Shown: positions 1-10,053 of the stretch, one piece after another
Position numbering within the stretch: position 1 is the stretch's first letter
Layout: the number at the start of each line of letters is the position of its first letter
DNA from: Gordonia hirsuta DSM 44140 = NBRC 16056
GTDB lineage: Bacteria; Actinomycetota; Actinomycetes; Mycobacteriales; Mycobacteriaceae
Direction: 5' to 3'
Length of the DNA stretch: 64,000 bases
NCBI RefSeq assembly: GCF_000333015.1
Contig: NZ_BANT01000014.1
Coordinates: forward strand, 62,001-126,000
Notes under the pieces: model-generated
What the model saw: the letters and a program-made list of their open reading frames with translations, nothing else
Database searches by the model: none
What the model was told of the DNA's origin: nothing
Translations under genes and position numbers: made by a program

Positions 1-862
1 GTTCGTAGGCCTCGATGTACCGCGCCCGGGTCTGGGCGACCACCTCGTCGGGCAGCGGCGGTGGAGCCTGGTCGCCGTGGCGGTCCCAGCCGGACTCGGC
101 CGAGGTGAGCCAGTTGCGCACGATCTGCTTGTCGAAGCTGGGCTGCACCTGCCCGGGGCGCCAGGTGGCGGCCTCCCAGTAGCGGGAGGAGTCCGGAGTC
201 AGGACCTCGTCGGCCAGCACCAGGGAACCGTCCGGGGCCTGACCGAATTCGAATTTGGTGTCGGCCAGGATGATGCCGCGGTCCAGCGCCAGGTCGGCGG
301 CCCGCCCGTAGATGTCCAGGGTCAGGTCGCGCAGGGTGCGGGCCAGCTCGTCGCCGACGTCCCGGGCCACCTGTTCGAAGCTGACGTTCTCATCGTGTTC
401 GCCGACCGCCGCCTTGGTGGCAGGGGTGAAGATCGGCTCCGGGAGCCGGTCGGACTCGGTCAGTCCGGCCGGCAGCACGACCCCGCAGACCGCTCCGGTC
501 TCGCGGTAGTCACTCAGTCCCGAACCGGTCAGATAGCCGCGGGCCACGCATTCGACCTGCACCATCGGCAGCTTGTGCACCACCATCGCGCGGCCGACCA
601 GATCGGCCGGAATCCGCGGATCGGTCGGGCCGCCGGCCAGATGATTCGGGACGGTCAGCTCGTCGAACCAGAAGAAGCTCGCCGCGGTCAGGATCCGGCC
701 CTTGTCGGGGATCGGGGTGTCCAGGACGAAGTCGTACGCCGAGATCCGGTCGGAGGTGACCAGCAGCAGCGTCTCATCGTCGATCTGGTAGATGTCGCGA
801 ACCTTGCCGGACGCGATGTGCCGATAGTCGGCGAGGGTGGGGCGTTCGGGCCGGGTGTCCAT
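1..862 (-). CDS. purC: Phosphoribosylaminoimidazole-succinocarboxamide synthase (partial)
   Basis: SAICAR synthase joins aspartate to CAIR in IMP synthesis, in the cytosol. The frame opens [25 protein letters not shown], where GKVRDIY is the family's N-terminal nucleotide-binding signature, and continues with [23 protein letters not shown] and [10 protein letters not shown], all PurC hallmarks. It runs off the window at RYIEAYE, so only roughly the last ten residues should be missing. The ATG at 862 has GAGGA about 8 nt upstream. It lies 29 nt after purB on the same strand, so a purB-purC operon is likely. Confidence 0.95.
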   Translation of the reverse strand, partial: MDTRPERPTLADYRHIASGKVRDIYQIDDETLLLVTSDRISAYDFVLDTPIPDKGRILTAASFFWFDELTVPNHLAGGPTDPRIPADLVGRAMVVHKLPMVQVECVARGYLTGSGLSDYRETGAVCGVVLPAGLTESDRLPEPIFTPATKAAVGEHDENVSFEQVARDVGDELARTLRDLTLDIYGRAADLALDRGIILADTKFEFGQAPDGSLVLADEVLTPDSSRYWEAATWRPGQVQPSFDKQIVRNWLTSAESGWDRHGDQAPPPLPDEVVAQTRARYIEAYE

Positions 863-891
863 CAGCTGAGTCCTCTGGTGCGGATAACGGG

Positions 892-2319
892 TTACAGGAT
901 CGGGGCCGGGCGGTAGGCGGCCGCGTCGGGTTCGCCCTCGAGCCAGGCGGCCGCCGCGGCGATCACCTGGGCGACCTGAGCGTCGGCGGCACCGGCGAAG
1001 GCGGACTTGTCGGCGATCAGCGCTTCGAGTCCGTCCCGGTCCAGCGGAATCCGCTCGTCGGCGGCCAGCCGGTCCAGCAGATCGGGGTCGCGGCCCTCTT
1101 CGCGCATGGCCAGTGCCACCGCCACGGCGTTCTCCTTGATGGCCTCATGCGCCGTTTCGCGGCCCACACCGGCGCGCACCGCCGCCATCAGCACCTTGGT
1201 GGTGGCCAGGAACGGCAGGTAGCGATCGAGCTCGTTGGCGATCACCGCGGGGTAGGCGCCGAACTCGTCAAGCACGGTCAAGAAGGTCTCCAGCAGGCCG
1301 TCGAGGGCGAAGAAGGCGTCGGGCAGCGCCACGCGGCGGACCACCGAGCAGAAGACGTCGCCCTCGTTCCACTGGGCGCCGGCCAGTTCCCCGGTCATCG
1401 AGGCGTACCCGCGCAGGATCACCGCCAGCCCGTTGACCCGCTCGCAGCTGCGGGTGTTCATCTTGTGCGGCATGGCCGAACTGCCGACCTGTCCCGGCTG
1501 GAAGCCTTCGGTGACCAGTTCGTGGCCTGCCATCAACCGGATGGTGGTGGCCAACGACGACGGTGCGGCGGCCAGCTGCACCAGTGCCGAGACCACGTCG
1601 TAGTCCAGCGACCGCGGATACACCTGCCCGACCGAGGTCAGTGCGTTGGCGAACCCCAGGTGCCGGGCCACCGCCGTCTCCAGGGCATCGAGTTTGGCCG
1701 GATCGCCGTCGAGCAGATCGAGCATGTCCTGGCTGGTGCCCATCGGCCCCTTGATGCCGCGCAGCGGATACCGCGCGATCAGTTCGTCGAGGCGGACCAG
1801 GGCGACCATCAGTTCGTCGGCCGCCGAGGCGAAACGCTTACCCAGGGTGGTGGCCTGGGCGGCGACGTTGTGGCTGCGGCCGGCCATCACGGTCGAGGAG
1901 TACTGTGCGGCACGCTCGGTGATCCGGGCCAGCAGCGCGATGCAGTGGCTGCGCACGTACTGCAGCGAGCTGAGGATCTGCAGCTGCTCGACGTTCTCGG
2001 TCAGATCACGGCTGGTCATGCCCTTGTGGATCTGCTCGTGCCCGGCCAGATCGTTGAACTCCTCGATCCGGGCCTTCACATCGTGCCGGGTGATGCGCTC
2101 GCGGTCGGCGATCGACTCCAGGTCGACCTGGTCGATCACCCGCTGGTAGTCGGCGATGGCCTCCGGCGGCACGTCGATACCCAGTTCACGCTGGGCGGAC
2201 AACACCGCGATCCAGAGCCGGCGCTCCAGGATGATCTTGTTCCGCGGCGACCAGATCTCAGCGAGATCGGCAGAAGCGTAGCGGCTGGCCAGGACGTTGC
2301 TGATGGCAGGTTTTCCCAC
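892..2319 (-). CDS. purB: Adenylosuccinate lyase
   Basis: The enzyme releases fumarate from SAICAR and from adenylosuccinate in purine synthesis. The roughly 475-residue protein carries the fumarase/aspartase signature around [16 protein letters not shown] and an N-terminus ([19 protein letters not shown]) typical of actinobacterial PurB. I start it at GTG 2319 because family members begin close to SNVLA and because TAGACT lies 8 nt upstream, which would place the transcript start on the GTG itself. A TTG nine bases further out is the other in-frame choice. purC follows 29 nt downstream. Confidence 0.95.
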   Translation of the reverse strand: MGKPAISNVLASRYASADLAEIWSPRNKIILERRLWIAVLSAQRELGIDVPPEAIADYQRVIDQVDLESIADRERITRHDVKARIEEFNDLAGHEQIHKGMTSRDLTENVEQLQILSSLQYVRSHCIALLARITERAAQYSSTVMAGRSHNVAAQATTLGKRFASAADELMVALVRLDELIARYPLRGIKGPMGTSQDMLDLLDGDPAKLDALETAVARHLGFANALTSVGQVYPRSLDYDVVSALVQLAAAPSSLATTIRLMAGHELVTEGFQPGQVGSSAMPHKMNTRSCERVNGLAVILRGYASMTGELAGAQWNEGDVFCSVVRRVALPDAFFALDGLLETFLTVLDEFGAYPAVIANELDRYLPFLATTKVLMAAVRAGVGRETAHEAIKENAVAVALAMREEGRDPDLLDRLAADERIPLDRDGLEALIADKSAFAGAADAQVAQVIAAAAAWLEGEPDAAAYRPAPIL

Positions 2320-2327
2320 GTCGAGCA

Positions 2328-2333
2328 AGTCTA
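2328..2333 (-). promoter_or_regulatory. Putative leaderless -10 of purB
   Basis: TAGACT read on the minus strand ends 8 nt before GTG 2319. Such spacing puts the transcription start at the start codon. Confidence 0.45.
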
Positions 2334-2383
2334 GTGCCCACCGCCGCGGGAACAGAATCCCCGGCCGCGTGCCGCACCGCCGC

Positions 2384-3319
2384 TCAGGCGGCGAACGGCC
2401 CTCCCTGCAGCTGCAGCACCGCGCCGTCGACGGTGCCCACCATCGCCGATCGTCCGCCGGGCGTCACCGCGATCGAGGTCAGCGGCCGTCCGGTGTTCAC
2501 CACGCAGCGACGCCCGGACCGCCGCTCCAGAACCACCAGCTGCCCGGTGGTGGTGGTCACTGCCAGCCGCCAGCCGTCGAGCCAGGCCAGATCGTCGATC
2601 AGGCCCGGCAGCGGCGCGGTCACATCGGCGGCCACACTCGTGGCCTCGGGCCGATCCAGCGGAACCTGCAGCACCCGACCGCTCAGACTCTCCAGCAGAC
2701 TCACGTAGGCCACACCGTCGCGAATCGCCAGGCCGTTGAGCAGAACCCCGTTGACCGTCGGTGTCGGCGACAGGCTCTTGGGTGCGCGCGCCGACCAGGC
2801 GTGATCGATCCTTCCGTCGCGGCCGATCCGCAGCAGTCCCAGCGCCGAGTCGGCCACGTACATCACGCCGTCGTCGGCGAAGGCCAGGCCGTTCGGCATC
2901 CCCAGCCCCTCGGTCACGGTGCGCACCGTCGGTGCGGCGGCGGCCGGGTCGAAGGAGACCACCGCACCGCGGCGGACCGGCAGCAGTCCCGCGACGCTGT
3001 TGCCGGCGGTGGCGTACATGCGCCCGTCCGGACCCGGTCGGACCGCGCCGGGCGCGTCCACCCGCACCACGGCCGTGCGCCGCCCCGCACCGTCGTAGCG
3101 CTCGATGCGGTTCTGCTGCCCGCGGGAGACCCAGAGCCCGCCGGCGCGATCGAATCCGATGTTCTCGGCCCAGGACAGGACCGGCGTGGGCGCCGGCAAC
3201 GCCTGGCGCACGGTCACCTCCGGACAACCGGGCATCGCACCGGCGGGGACCGGGGCGGTCAGCGCGGCCAGTCCTGCACCGAGCACGGCGACGCCCGCCA
3301 CGATTCTGCGCATCCCCAT
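2384..3319 (-). CDS. Secreted SMP-30/gluconolactonase-like beta-propeller protein
   Basis: The 311-residue product begins MGMRRIVAGVAVLGAG, a signal peptide ending near PAGA. The mature part has repeated propeller blades (ENIGFDRAGGLWVSRG, GLGMPNGLAFADDGVMYVADS, LLNGLAIRDGVAYVSLLE) as in SMP-30/strictosidine synthase-like proteins. The blades may bind a calcium ion and hydrolyse a lactone, but the substrate cannot be read from the sequence. ATG 3319 follows GAGGAGCGGGCA, a usable ribosome binding site. The gene is divergent from the MmpL operon, with a 196-bp region between them. Confidence 0.7.
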   Translation of the reverse strand: MGMRRIVAGVAVLGAGLAALTAPVPAGAMPGCPEVTVRQALPAPTPVLSWAENIGFDRAGGLWVSRGQQNRIERYDGAGRRTAVVRVDAPGAVRPGPDGRMYATAGNSVAGLLPVRRGAVVSFDPAAAAPTVRTVTEGLGMPNGLAFADDGVMYVADSALGLLRIGRDGRIDHAWSARAPKSLSPTPTVNGVLLNGLAIRDGVAYVSLLESLSGRVLQVPLDRPEATSVAADVTAPLPGLIDDLAWLDGWRLAVTTTTGQLVVLERRSGRRCVVNTGRPLTSIAVTPGGRSAMVGTVDGAVLQLQGGPFAA

Positions 3320-3451
3320 TGCCCGCTCCTCACGTCGACTCGACCGCGACCTTCGAAGAGTAGGAGGACCCGGCGTGCTCGCGCACCGGCGCCCCCGTCC
3401 CCGCACCGGTGCTGGGTCGAACGCCCTGGTGAGCGACCCCCTTGCACGAGG

Positions 3452-3467
3452 ATACCCCTATGGGTAT
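3452..3467. promoter_or_regulatory. CsoR-type operator 1
   Basis: ATACCCCTATGGGTAT has perfect 6-bp arms around a 4-nt centre. It has the G-tract palindrome form of CsoR/RcnR-family operators. TATATT at 3465-3470 could be the -10 it covers. Confidence 0.7.
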
Positions 3468-3483
3468 ATTGGCCTGCGTTCCC

Positions 3484-3499
3484 ATACCCCCTGGGGTAT
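3484..3499. promoter_or_regulatory. CsoR-type operator 2
   Basis: ATACCCCCTGGGGTAT has perfect 7-bp arms around a 2-nt centre. Its centre is 32 bp (about three helical turns) from operator 1 and just upstream of the MmpL gene's ribosome binding site. Confidence 0.7.
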
Positions 3500-3515
3500 A
3501 TAGAAAGAGGTCTTG

Positions 3516-5713
3516 ATGAGTACCGACGTTCAACCGGCTCCGCCGGGCGCACCCGACGAGGTCCCCGCGACCCGTCCGGGACCGATGGCCCGCCTGGGCA
3601 TGTGGACCGCCGACCACCGCCGCTGGGTGTACGCGATCTGGACCGTCCTGGTGGTCGGCTTCGGCATCGCCGCACCGTCGGTGTTCAACTCGCTGGCAGG
3701 TGCCGGCTGGCAGGCCAACGGCACCGAGTCCGTGCAGGTCCGGGAGATCACCCAGGATCACTTCGGCGGCAACTCGTCGGCGGCGATCCAGGTCGTCATC
3801 GACTCCAAGGACGGCCGCCTCAGCCAGGAGACCATCGACGGCATCGTCAACGACGTCCGCGTGATCACCGCCACCGATCCGCGGCTGAAGAACGAGATCA
3901 TCGCGCCCATGGAGGGCATGACGATCAGCCAGGACGGCGAGACCGCCATCGCGATCATCGGCGCCAATGCCAGCACCGATGACATGGTCAAGGCCGTCGA
4001 CGACCACAAAGACGAGCTGATCGCACTGTCCAGCGACCAGGTGGACGTCTTCCCGACCGGTTCCTCTGCACTGTGGAGCGACTTCAACAAGGCCAACCAC
4101 GACGCGATGATCAAGGCCGAGATGATCTCCTGGCCCATCACGCTGGCGATCATGATCGTCGCCTTCGGCTCGGTGGTCGCCGCCGGTCTGCCCCTGCTGC
4201 TGACCCTGGCCGGTCTGGTCGCCTCGGCCGGCGGCCTGGTGATCCTGAACCAGGTCACGCCGATCTCGGTGTGGGCGATGAACTTCGCCATGATGTTCGC
4301 CCTGGCACTGGGCATCGACTACGCACTGTTCATGGTCTCCCGCTTCCGCGCCGCCATCGCCACGATGAACGAGGGACTGCCTCCCGAGGAGCGCGATTCG
4401 CACTCGATCCGCCACCGGGCGGCCGCCGAGACCATGGATACCGCCGGTAAGGCGATCCTGCTGTCGGGTCTGACCGTGCTGATCAGCCTGTCGGCGGTGT
4501 TGATGGTTCCCGCCCCCGCGGTGCGCACGATGGCCATCGGCATCATGCTCGCTGTGACCTTCGTCCTGGCCGCCAGCCTCACGCTGCTGCCGGCGGTCAT
4601 GGCCGGGCTGGGCAGCAAGATCAACGCGGCATCGCTGCCGTGGTCCAAGGGCAAGTACGGCATCTCCCCGACCTTCCAGAAGTGGGGCGGCTTCCTGCAC
4701 CGGCACCCGTGGGGCCCGGCGGTCATCGCCCTGGGCATCCTGATCGCCCTGTCGATCCCGGTGTTCAACCTCAAGGTCGCGATGCCCTCGATCACGGTGG
4801 TCCCCGAGGACGCACCGGTCCGCCAGGGCTACGAAGTGGTCGCCGAGAAGTTCGGCGACGGCGCCCCAGGCATGATCGCGATCGTCACCGCAGAGGAGAC
4901 CGCGCAGAAGACAAGTGAGATGACCGCGGCCAACCCGAACATCGTCGCCGTCATGCCCGCCCAGCCGGCGCAGGACGACTCGGGGTGGGTGCTGATCCAG
5001 GCCATGCCCAAGACCGACCCGTCCGATGAACAGATGGCCGTGACCATCGAGCAGCTGCGCGAGGAACTGCCACGCTCGGCGCTGGTGGGCGGTGCCGCCT
5101 CGGAGAACATCGACCTGCAGGATGCACTCAACACCTGGTTCCCGCGAGTGGCCGCGACCATTCTGGTGCTCGGCTTCCTGCTGTTGCTGATCGCGCTGCG
5201 GGCCCCGGTGATCGCCCTGCTGGGCACCATCGTGAGCCTGCTGTCCACGGCGGCGGCGTTCGGTGTGGCCAAGCTGATCTTCCAGGACGGCCACGGCTCG
5301 GGTCTGCTGAACTTCGATCCGCAGGGCTTCCTGAACGGCTGGGGTCCGGTGTTCTTCTTCGCGATGATCTTCGCGATCGCGATGGACTACACGGTGTTCC
5401 TGCTGGCCACCGCCAAGGAGCACTACGAGCACTGTGAGGATCCGCACCAGGCGCAGATCGACGCGATGGCCTACTCGGGCCGGGTCATCTTCGCCGCCGC
5501 AGCGGTCATGGTCGCGGTGTTCTTCACCTTCTCGCTGGCCGATCCGCTGCCGCCGAAGGAGATGGGCATCATCCTCGGTGTCGCGGTCCTGCTCGATGCG
5601 ATTCTGATCCGCCTGGTCCTGCTTCCGACGATCCTGCGGATCTCCGGAAAGGGCGCCTGGTGGAGCCCGCGCTGGCTGGATCAGGTGCTGCCGAAGATCA
5701 GCTTCAAGCACTG

Positions 5714-5714
<1 letters not shown>
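3516..5714 (+). CDS. MMPL-family RND exporter
   Basis: A 732-residue inner-membrane transporter with the MmpL architecture: TM1 near residue 45, a large outside loop, TM2-6, a second outside loop and TM7-12. The paired GIDYALFMVSRF (TM4) and AMDYTVFLLATA segments carry the Asp-Tyr pairs that MmpL/RND pumps use for proton coupling. The length is that of the short MmpL class, without the long mycobacterial loops. ATG 3516 follows GAAAGAGG by 5 nt. It heads an operon with a CsoR-type repressor, DUF302 protein and esterase lipoprotein, and two G-tract operators precede it. The cargo is unknown. Confidence 0.88.
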
Positions 5715-6038
<324 letters not shown>

Positions 6039-6057
6039 CCGAACGAAGGAGAGCAAC

Positions 6058-6453
6058 ATGCAACTCGCACTAGCAACCAGCGTTACCGGCAGCGTGCCCG
6101 AGGTGGCCGACCGAGTCCGGGCAGCACTGTCCGACCAGGGTTTCGGTGTACTCACCGAGATCGACATGTCGGCGACGCTGAAGAACAAGATCGACGTCGA
6201 CATGGAGGATTACCAGATCCTCGGTGCCTGCAACCCGCCTGCGGCCCATCGCGCCGTGTCGGCGCACAAGCAGATCGGTCTGCTGCTGCCGTGCAACGTC
6301 GTGGTGCGCCGCGATCCGGACAACGCCGACACCGTCGTGGTCGAGGCGATGAACCCACAGATCATGGCCACCCTCGTGCCCGGCAATGCGCCGCTGCACG
6401 AGGTCGCCGACGAGATCACCACCAAGCTGCAAGCGGTGATCGACGCACTGTGA
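6058..6453 (+). CDS. DUF302 domain protein
   Basis: A 131-residue cytosolic protein with the DUF302 core, including GACNPPAAHRAV and GLLLPCNVVVR. Cys58 and Cys79 together with His64 and His70 form a conserved set that could bind a metal, heme or sulfur species. The biochemical function of DUF302 is not settled. The ATG follows AAGGAGAG and the gene is 19 nt behind the CsoR-type repressor, so the two are co-transcribed. The link to a thiol-type sensor suggests a role in handling the signal that opens the operon. Confidence 0.8.
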   Translation: MQLALATSVTGSVPEVADRVRAALSDQGFGVLTEIDMSATLKNKIDVDMEDYQILGACNPPAAHRAVSAHKQIGLLLPCNVVVRRDPDNADTVVVEAMNPQIMATLVPGNAPLHEVADEITTKLQAVIDAL

Positions 6454-7373
6454 CAGTTTTCCCTGCACAACCGACCCGGCGGCGCCTCCTGATGGGCGCC
6501 GCCGGCTTGGCGTCGCTGGCCGGCCTGACCGCCTGCGGCGTCGCCCATACCGCGACCGATGCGCCGCCCGGCGACGGTGTCGGCGGCGACGACGAACTGC
6601 CTGTCCAGACCGGCGCCGAGTCGGCGCCGGGCGGCCCCGAGGTCGTGACCGGAACCCTGGACTCCAAGCACATGAGCCGCCCCACGCCCTGGGCGGTGGC
6701 CCGCCCCAAGGGGGTCAGCGGAACGCTGCCGGTGGTGCTTGTGGCGCATGCCCTCAACACCGACGAGCGCTCGATCTTCGGCAAGGCCCTGAACATGCAG
6801 GGTGTGCTGCAGCATTACGTGGACAACGGCGGGACCCCGTACGCGATCGCCTCGGCGGCCGTGGGACGCAACTACTTCCACCGCCGCGCCGACGGGACCG
6901 ACGGTGCGGCCATGCTGCTCGATGAGTTCCTGCCGATGCTCGAGGACAACCAGGAGCTGGATCTGCGCACCGATCGGTTCGGTCTGTTCGGCTGGTCGAT
7001 GGGCGGGTACGGGGCTTTGCGCATCGGCGCGATCGTCGGCGCCCCGCGGGTGGCGGCGGTGGCCGTCAGCTCCCCGGCGATGTGGGCCGATCCGATGGCC
7101 TACCCGCCCCGCGCGTTCGACTCGTACGAGGACTACCTGGCCAACTCGTTGTTCGGCCAGCAGGACAAGTTCGCCAAGATCCCGCTGATGATCTCCATCG
7201 GCTCGGCCGACCAATTCTACACCTACACCCGCCAGTGGGCCGCGCAGTTGCGGCCGCCGGCCGCCTTCGGCACCGCTGCCGGCGGGCACACCAATCGGTT
7301 CTGGCGTTCGGTGCTGCCCGAACAGGTGGAGTTCCTCGGCCGCAACCTGGCGCTGAGCCACAGCAGCGACTGA
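6450..7373 (+). CDS. Lipoprotein esterase, antigen-85/esterase-D-like
   Basis: The 307-residue product has TRRRLLMGAAGLASLAGLTAC at its N-terminus. This combines an Arg-rich Tat-like start with a lipobox LTAC, so it is likely a lipid-anchored exported enzyme. GWSMGG holds the nucleophile serine and GGHTNRFW the likely catalytic histidine of the PF00756 fold. The GTG start overlaps the DUF302 stop by 4 nt (GTGA), so translation is coupled. It resembles the exported esterase Rv0774c of the equivalent mycobacterial region (recollection). Cell-envelope lipid or ester substrates are plausible but not shown. Confidence 0.8.
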   Translation: MTVFPAQPTRRRLLMGAAGLASLAGLTACGVAHTATDAPPGDGVGGDDELPVQTGAESAPGGPEVVTGTLDSKHMSRPTPWAVARPKGVSGTLPVVLVAHALNTDERSIFGKALNMQGVLQHYVDNGGTPYAIASAAVGRNYFHRRADGTDGAAMLLDEFLPMLEDNQELDLRTDRFGLFGWSMGGYGALRIGAIVGAPRVAAVAVSSPAMWADPMAYPPRAFDSYEDYLANSLFGQQDKFAKIPLMISIGSADQFYTYTRQWAAQLRPPAAFGTAAGGHTNRFWRSVLPEQVEFLGRNLALSHSSD

Positions 7374-7512
7374 CCTCACACCCCGCCGCTGCGGCTCGGG
7401 TGCGGTCCGAGTCCCGTGTCGCGGCGCATCCCGGCACGTCGCTCCCCGCCCGCACTCGCGACCTGCACAGGTGGGCAGCGACACGACGGCGGGTATGACG
7501 TCGCCGCGTCGG

Positions 7513-8766
7513 CTACAGCGAAATGCGCCCCTCGGCGGCGGCGCGCCCGATGTCGGTGCGGAAGTGTGCACCCGGCAGCCTGATCGCCGCCAGCCGCTCG
7601 TAGGCCTGGGAGCGGGCGGCCGCCAGGTCCGTGCCGCGCCCGACGACCGAGAGCACCCGTCCGCCCGCAGACACCACCGTTCCGTCGGCCTCGAGCCGGG
7701 TTCCGGCGTGCAGCACACCGTCGGCGTCCACTCCGGTCAAGGCGTCGCCGGTGCGCGGAACGCCGGGATAGTTCTCGGCGGCCAGCACGACCACCACGGC
7801 GGCGCCGTCGTACCACTGCAGCGGCGGCAGGTCGGCCAGTGTTCCGGTGGCCACGGCGTTGAGCGTCTGCCCCAGCGGCGACTCCAGCAGCTCGAGCACG
7901 GCCTGCGTCTCAGGGTCACCGAACCTGCAGTTGAACTCGATGACTGCCGGCCCCTGCTCGTCGACCGCCAGCCCCGCGTACAGCAGTCCGGAGAACGGGG
8001 TGCCCCGCTGGGCGAGCTCGGTCGCGACCGGGACCACCACCTCGTCGACGATGCGTTTGACCATCGACTCGGGTAGCCAGGGCAGGGGCGTGTAGGCGCC
8101 CATGCCGCCGGTGTTCGGGCCCTGATCGTCGTCACCGACGCGTTTATGGTCCTGCGCCGGCAGCAGCGGCACCACCGTATCGCCGTCGACCAAGCAGAAG
8201 AGGGAGACCTCCGGGCCCGACAGGAAACTCTCCAGCAGCACCGGGTGGCCGTTTTCGAGGCAGTCGGCGGCGTGGGCACGCGCCGCAGCGCGGTCGGCGG
8301 TGACCACCACGCCCTTACCGGCGGCCAGGCCGTCGTCCTTGACCACCCAGGTGGGGCCGAAGCGGTCCAGTGCCGCATCCAGGTCGGCCGGGCTGTCGAC
8401 GATCTCGGCGCGAGCGGTGCGGACACCGGCGGCAGCCATCACGTCCTTGGCGAAGGCCTTCGAGCCTTCGATCTGCGCGGCGGCGGCACCGGGACCGAAG
8501 GCGGCGATACCCGCCTCGCGGAGCGCATCGGCCACACCCAGCACCAGCGGCACCTCCGGTCCGATCACGACGAGATCGGCGCCGATCTGGCGAGCCAGGG
8601 CGACGACGGCCTCACCCGAGGTGACATCGACCGAATGGTTGGTGGCCACCGCAGCGGTGCCTGCATTGCCGGGCGCGGCATGAAGTTCGGCGACCGAGGG
8701 GTCCCGGTCCAGTCCCAGCAGGAGGGCGTGTTCGCGGCCGCCCGAGCCGATCACGAGTACTCGCAC
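7513..8766 (-). CDS. purD: Phosphoribosylamine--glycine ligase
   Basis: GAR synthetase catalyses the second step of purine synthesis. The 417-residue protein starts with [19 protein letters not shown] and has the ATP-grasp segments [37 protein letters not shown] and [10 protein letters not shown]. The start is GTG 8766. TAAGCT ends exactly 7 nt upstream, and its first three bases are the stop codon of the preceding ltrA gene, so purD appears to have its own leaderless promoter at the gene junction. The gene converges with the esterase across 139 bp in which I see no gene. Confidence 0.96.
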   Translation of the reverse strand: MRVLVIGSGGREHALLLGLDRDPSVAELHAAPGNAGTAAVATNHSVDVTSGEAVVALARQIGADLVVIGPEVPLVLGVADALREAGIAAFGPGAAAAQIEGSKAFAKDVMAAAGVRTARAEIVDSPADLDAALDRFGPTWVVKDDGLAAGKGVVVTADRAAARAHAADCLENGHPVLLESFLSGPEVSLFCLVDGDTVVPLLPAQDHKRVGDDDQGPNTGGMGAYTPLPWLPESMVKRIVDEVVVPVATELAQRGTPFSGLLYAGLAVDEQGPAVIEFNCRFGDPETQAVLELLESPLGQTLNAVATGTLADLPPLQWYDGAAVVVVLAAENYPGVPRTGDALTGVDADGVLHAGTRLEADGTVVSAGGRVLSVVGRGTDLAAARSQAYERLAAIRLPGAHFRTDIGRAAAEGRISL

Positions 8767-8773
8767 GCAGGCC

Positions 8774-8779
8774 AGCTTA
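8774..8779 (-). promoter_or_regulatory. Putative leaderless -10 of purD
   Basis: TAAGCT lies 7 nt before GTG 8766 and begins with the ltrA TAA stop. Confidence 0.5.
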
Positions 8780-9970
8780 GTCGGTGCGAACCTCGGCGAC
8801 GACCACCGGGACCAGCGGCGCCAGCCCGACCACCACGACGCAGAGCAGCAGCGGCTGACCCGCGTCCGCCAGTATGATTCCGACGGCCAACGGCACTGCC
8901 GCACCGATCGCCATCGGCCACTGGATCAGCTGGTATCCCACGAGATAGCGATGCATCAGGATCAGACCGAGGCAGAAGATCCCTAGCGGGACCGCCAGCG
9001 ACAGCAGTACCGCCAGCGGCCCGATACTGACCTCGCGTTCGATCCACAGTGCCACCACATGCAGTCCGGCACCGACCGCCGCACACGCCATGTACAGCGG
9101 CATGCTGCCGTAGCCGAAACCGAAGGCCTTGTCCGGGCGGTCGGTGAGCACCTGGCCGTTGGGCAGGGCGAAGTACAGCCACCACATCAGGAACGTGACA
9201 CCCATCGCGGACAGCCCCAGTGCCGCCGTCTCGGTGCTCCAGCCGTCCCGTGCGACCTCCGCCTGCAGGACAGCGATCGTGCCGACCACGCCCTCGCCGA
9301 GGGTGATCACCATCAACGTCGCATAGCGCTCGGCGATGTGCGACGGGTTCCACGGCGTTCTGCGGATCCGGTTCTCGGCAATGAACGGGCCGGCGAATTC
9401 GACGGCGATCAGGACCAGGATCAGCGCCATGGTCTCCCAGAGGCCGGTCGGCACAAAGATGAGCAGGACCCAGCCGATCTGCGCGATCAGCGTGGCGCCG
9501 GCGTAGGCCAGCGCGGTGTTCCGGGAGGCCGGCGCCTGCAGCGCCACCCGCAGCCACTGCGTCACCATGCCGATGCGCATCACGATGTACCCGATCACCG
9601 GCACGGTCAGATCGATATGCGCATGCGCATCGATCGAGGTGAACGTCTGGGGAAGACCGATCGCGATGATACCCACGCCGATCATCTGCACCAGCGCCAG
9701 GAGTCGGTAGAACCAGTCGTCGGTGTCGAACGCCGAGGAGAACCAGGCGAAGTTGATCCACGCCCAGATGGTGGCGAAGGTCGACATCAGATAGCCGGCG
9801 ATCGCCGCGAGATAGTGCCCGTCCACCAGATACCGGGCCAGCTGGGCCCCGGCCACCGAAAAGGCGACGACGAAGACCAGGTCGTACAGAATCTCCAGGC
9901 TGCTGCCGGCGCGGTCGGCCTCGCCCGGATCGCGGCCGGTCATCCGTTGCAGCTGTGATCGCAGGGGCAT
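8777..9970 (-). CDS. LtrA-family membrane protein
   Basis: A 397-residue integral membrane protein of the low-temperature-requirement A family, with about eleven hydrophobic helices. The diagnostic motifs are [22 protein letters not shown] near the N-terminus and [21 protein letters not shown] in the middle. The family's function is unresolved. ATG 9970 has TACCGT 6 nt upstream, so a leaderless start is likely. It is followed directly by purD, though a link to purine synthesis is not implied. Confidence 0.88.
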   Translation of the reverse strand: MPLRSQLQRMTGRDPGEADRAGSSLEILYDLVFVVAFSVAGAQLARYLVDGHYLAAIAGYLMSTFATIWAWINFAWFSSAFDTDDWFYRLLALVQMIGVGIIAIGLPQTFTSIDAHAHIDLTVPVIGYIVMRIGMVTQWLRVALQAPASRNTALAYAGATLIAQIGWVLLIFVPTGLWETMALILVLIAVEFAGPFIAENRIRRTPWNPSHIAERYATLMVITLGEGVVGTIAVLQAEVARDGWSTETAALGLSAMGVTFLMWWLYFALPNGQVLTDRPDKAFGFGYGSMPLYMACAAVGAGLHVVALWIEREVSIGPLAVLLSLAVPLGIFCLGLILMHRYLVGYQLIQWPMAIGAAVPLAVGIILADAGQPLLLCVVVVGLAPLVPVVVAEVRTD

Positions 9971-9976
9971 CTGTTC

Positions 9977-9982
9977 ACGGTA
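9977..9982 (-). promoter_or_regulatory. Putative leaderless -10 of ltrA-like gene
   Basis: TACCGT ends 6 nt before ATG 9970 on the minus strand. Confidence 0.4.
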
Positions 9983-9985
9983 AAC

Positions 9986-10024
9986 CCCGATCGGCGGCGG
10001 CTCCGGCAGCCGCCGCTGATCGGG
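9986..10024. terminator. Hairpin terminator after the GT39 gene
   Basis: A 17-bp stem (arms 9986-10002 and 10008-10024, one G-U pair) closes a 5-nt loop. It stands between the glycosyltransferase stop and the LtrA start. There is no U-tract, as is common in actinobacteria. Confidence 0.65.
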
Positions 10025-10053
10025 TCGATCAATTCACTTCGGGGGTTTGCCCG

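Noticed and set aside
7374-7512. Regulatory or RNA element between the esterase and purD
   Set aside because: Only a distant 7-bp complement (GTGTCGC and GCGACAC) was seen; too weak for a terminator or RNA call.
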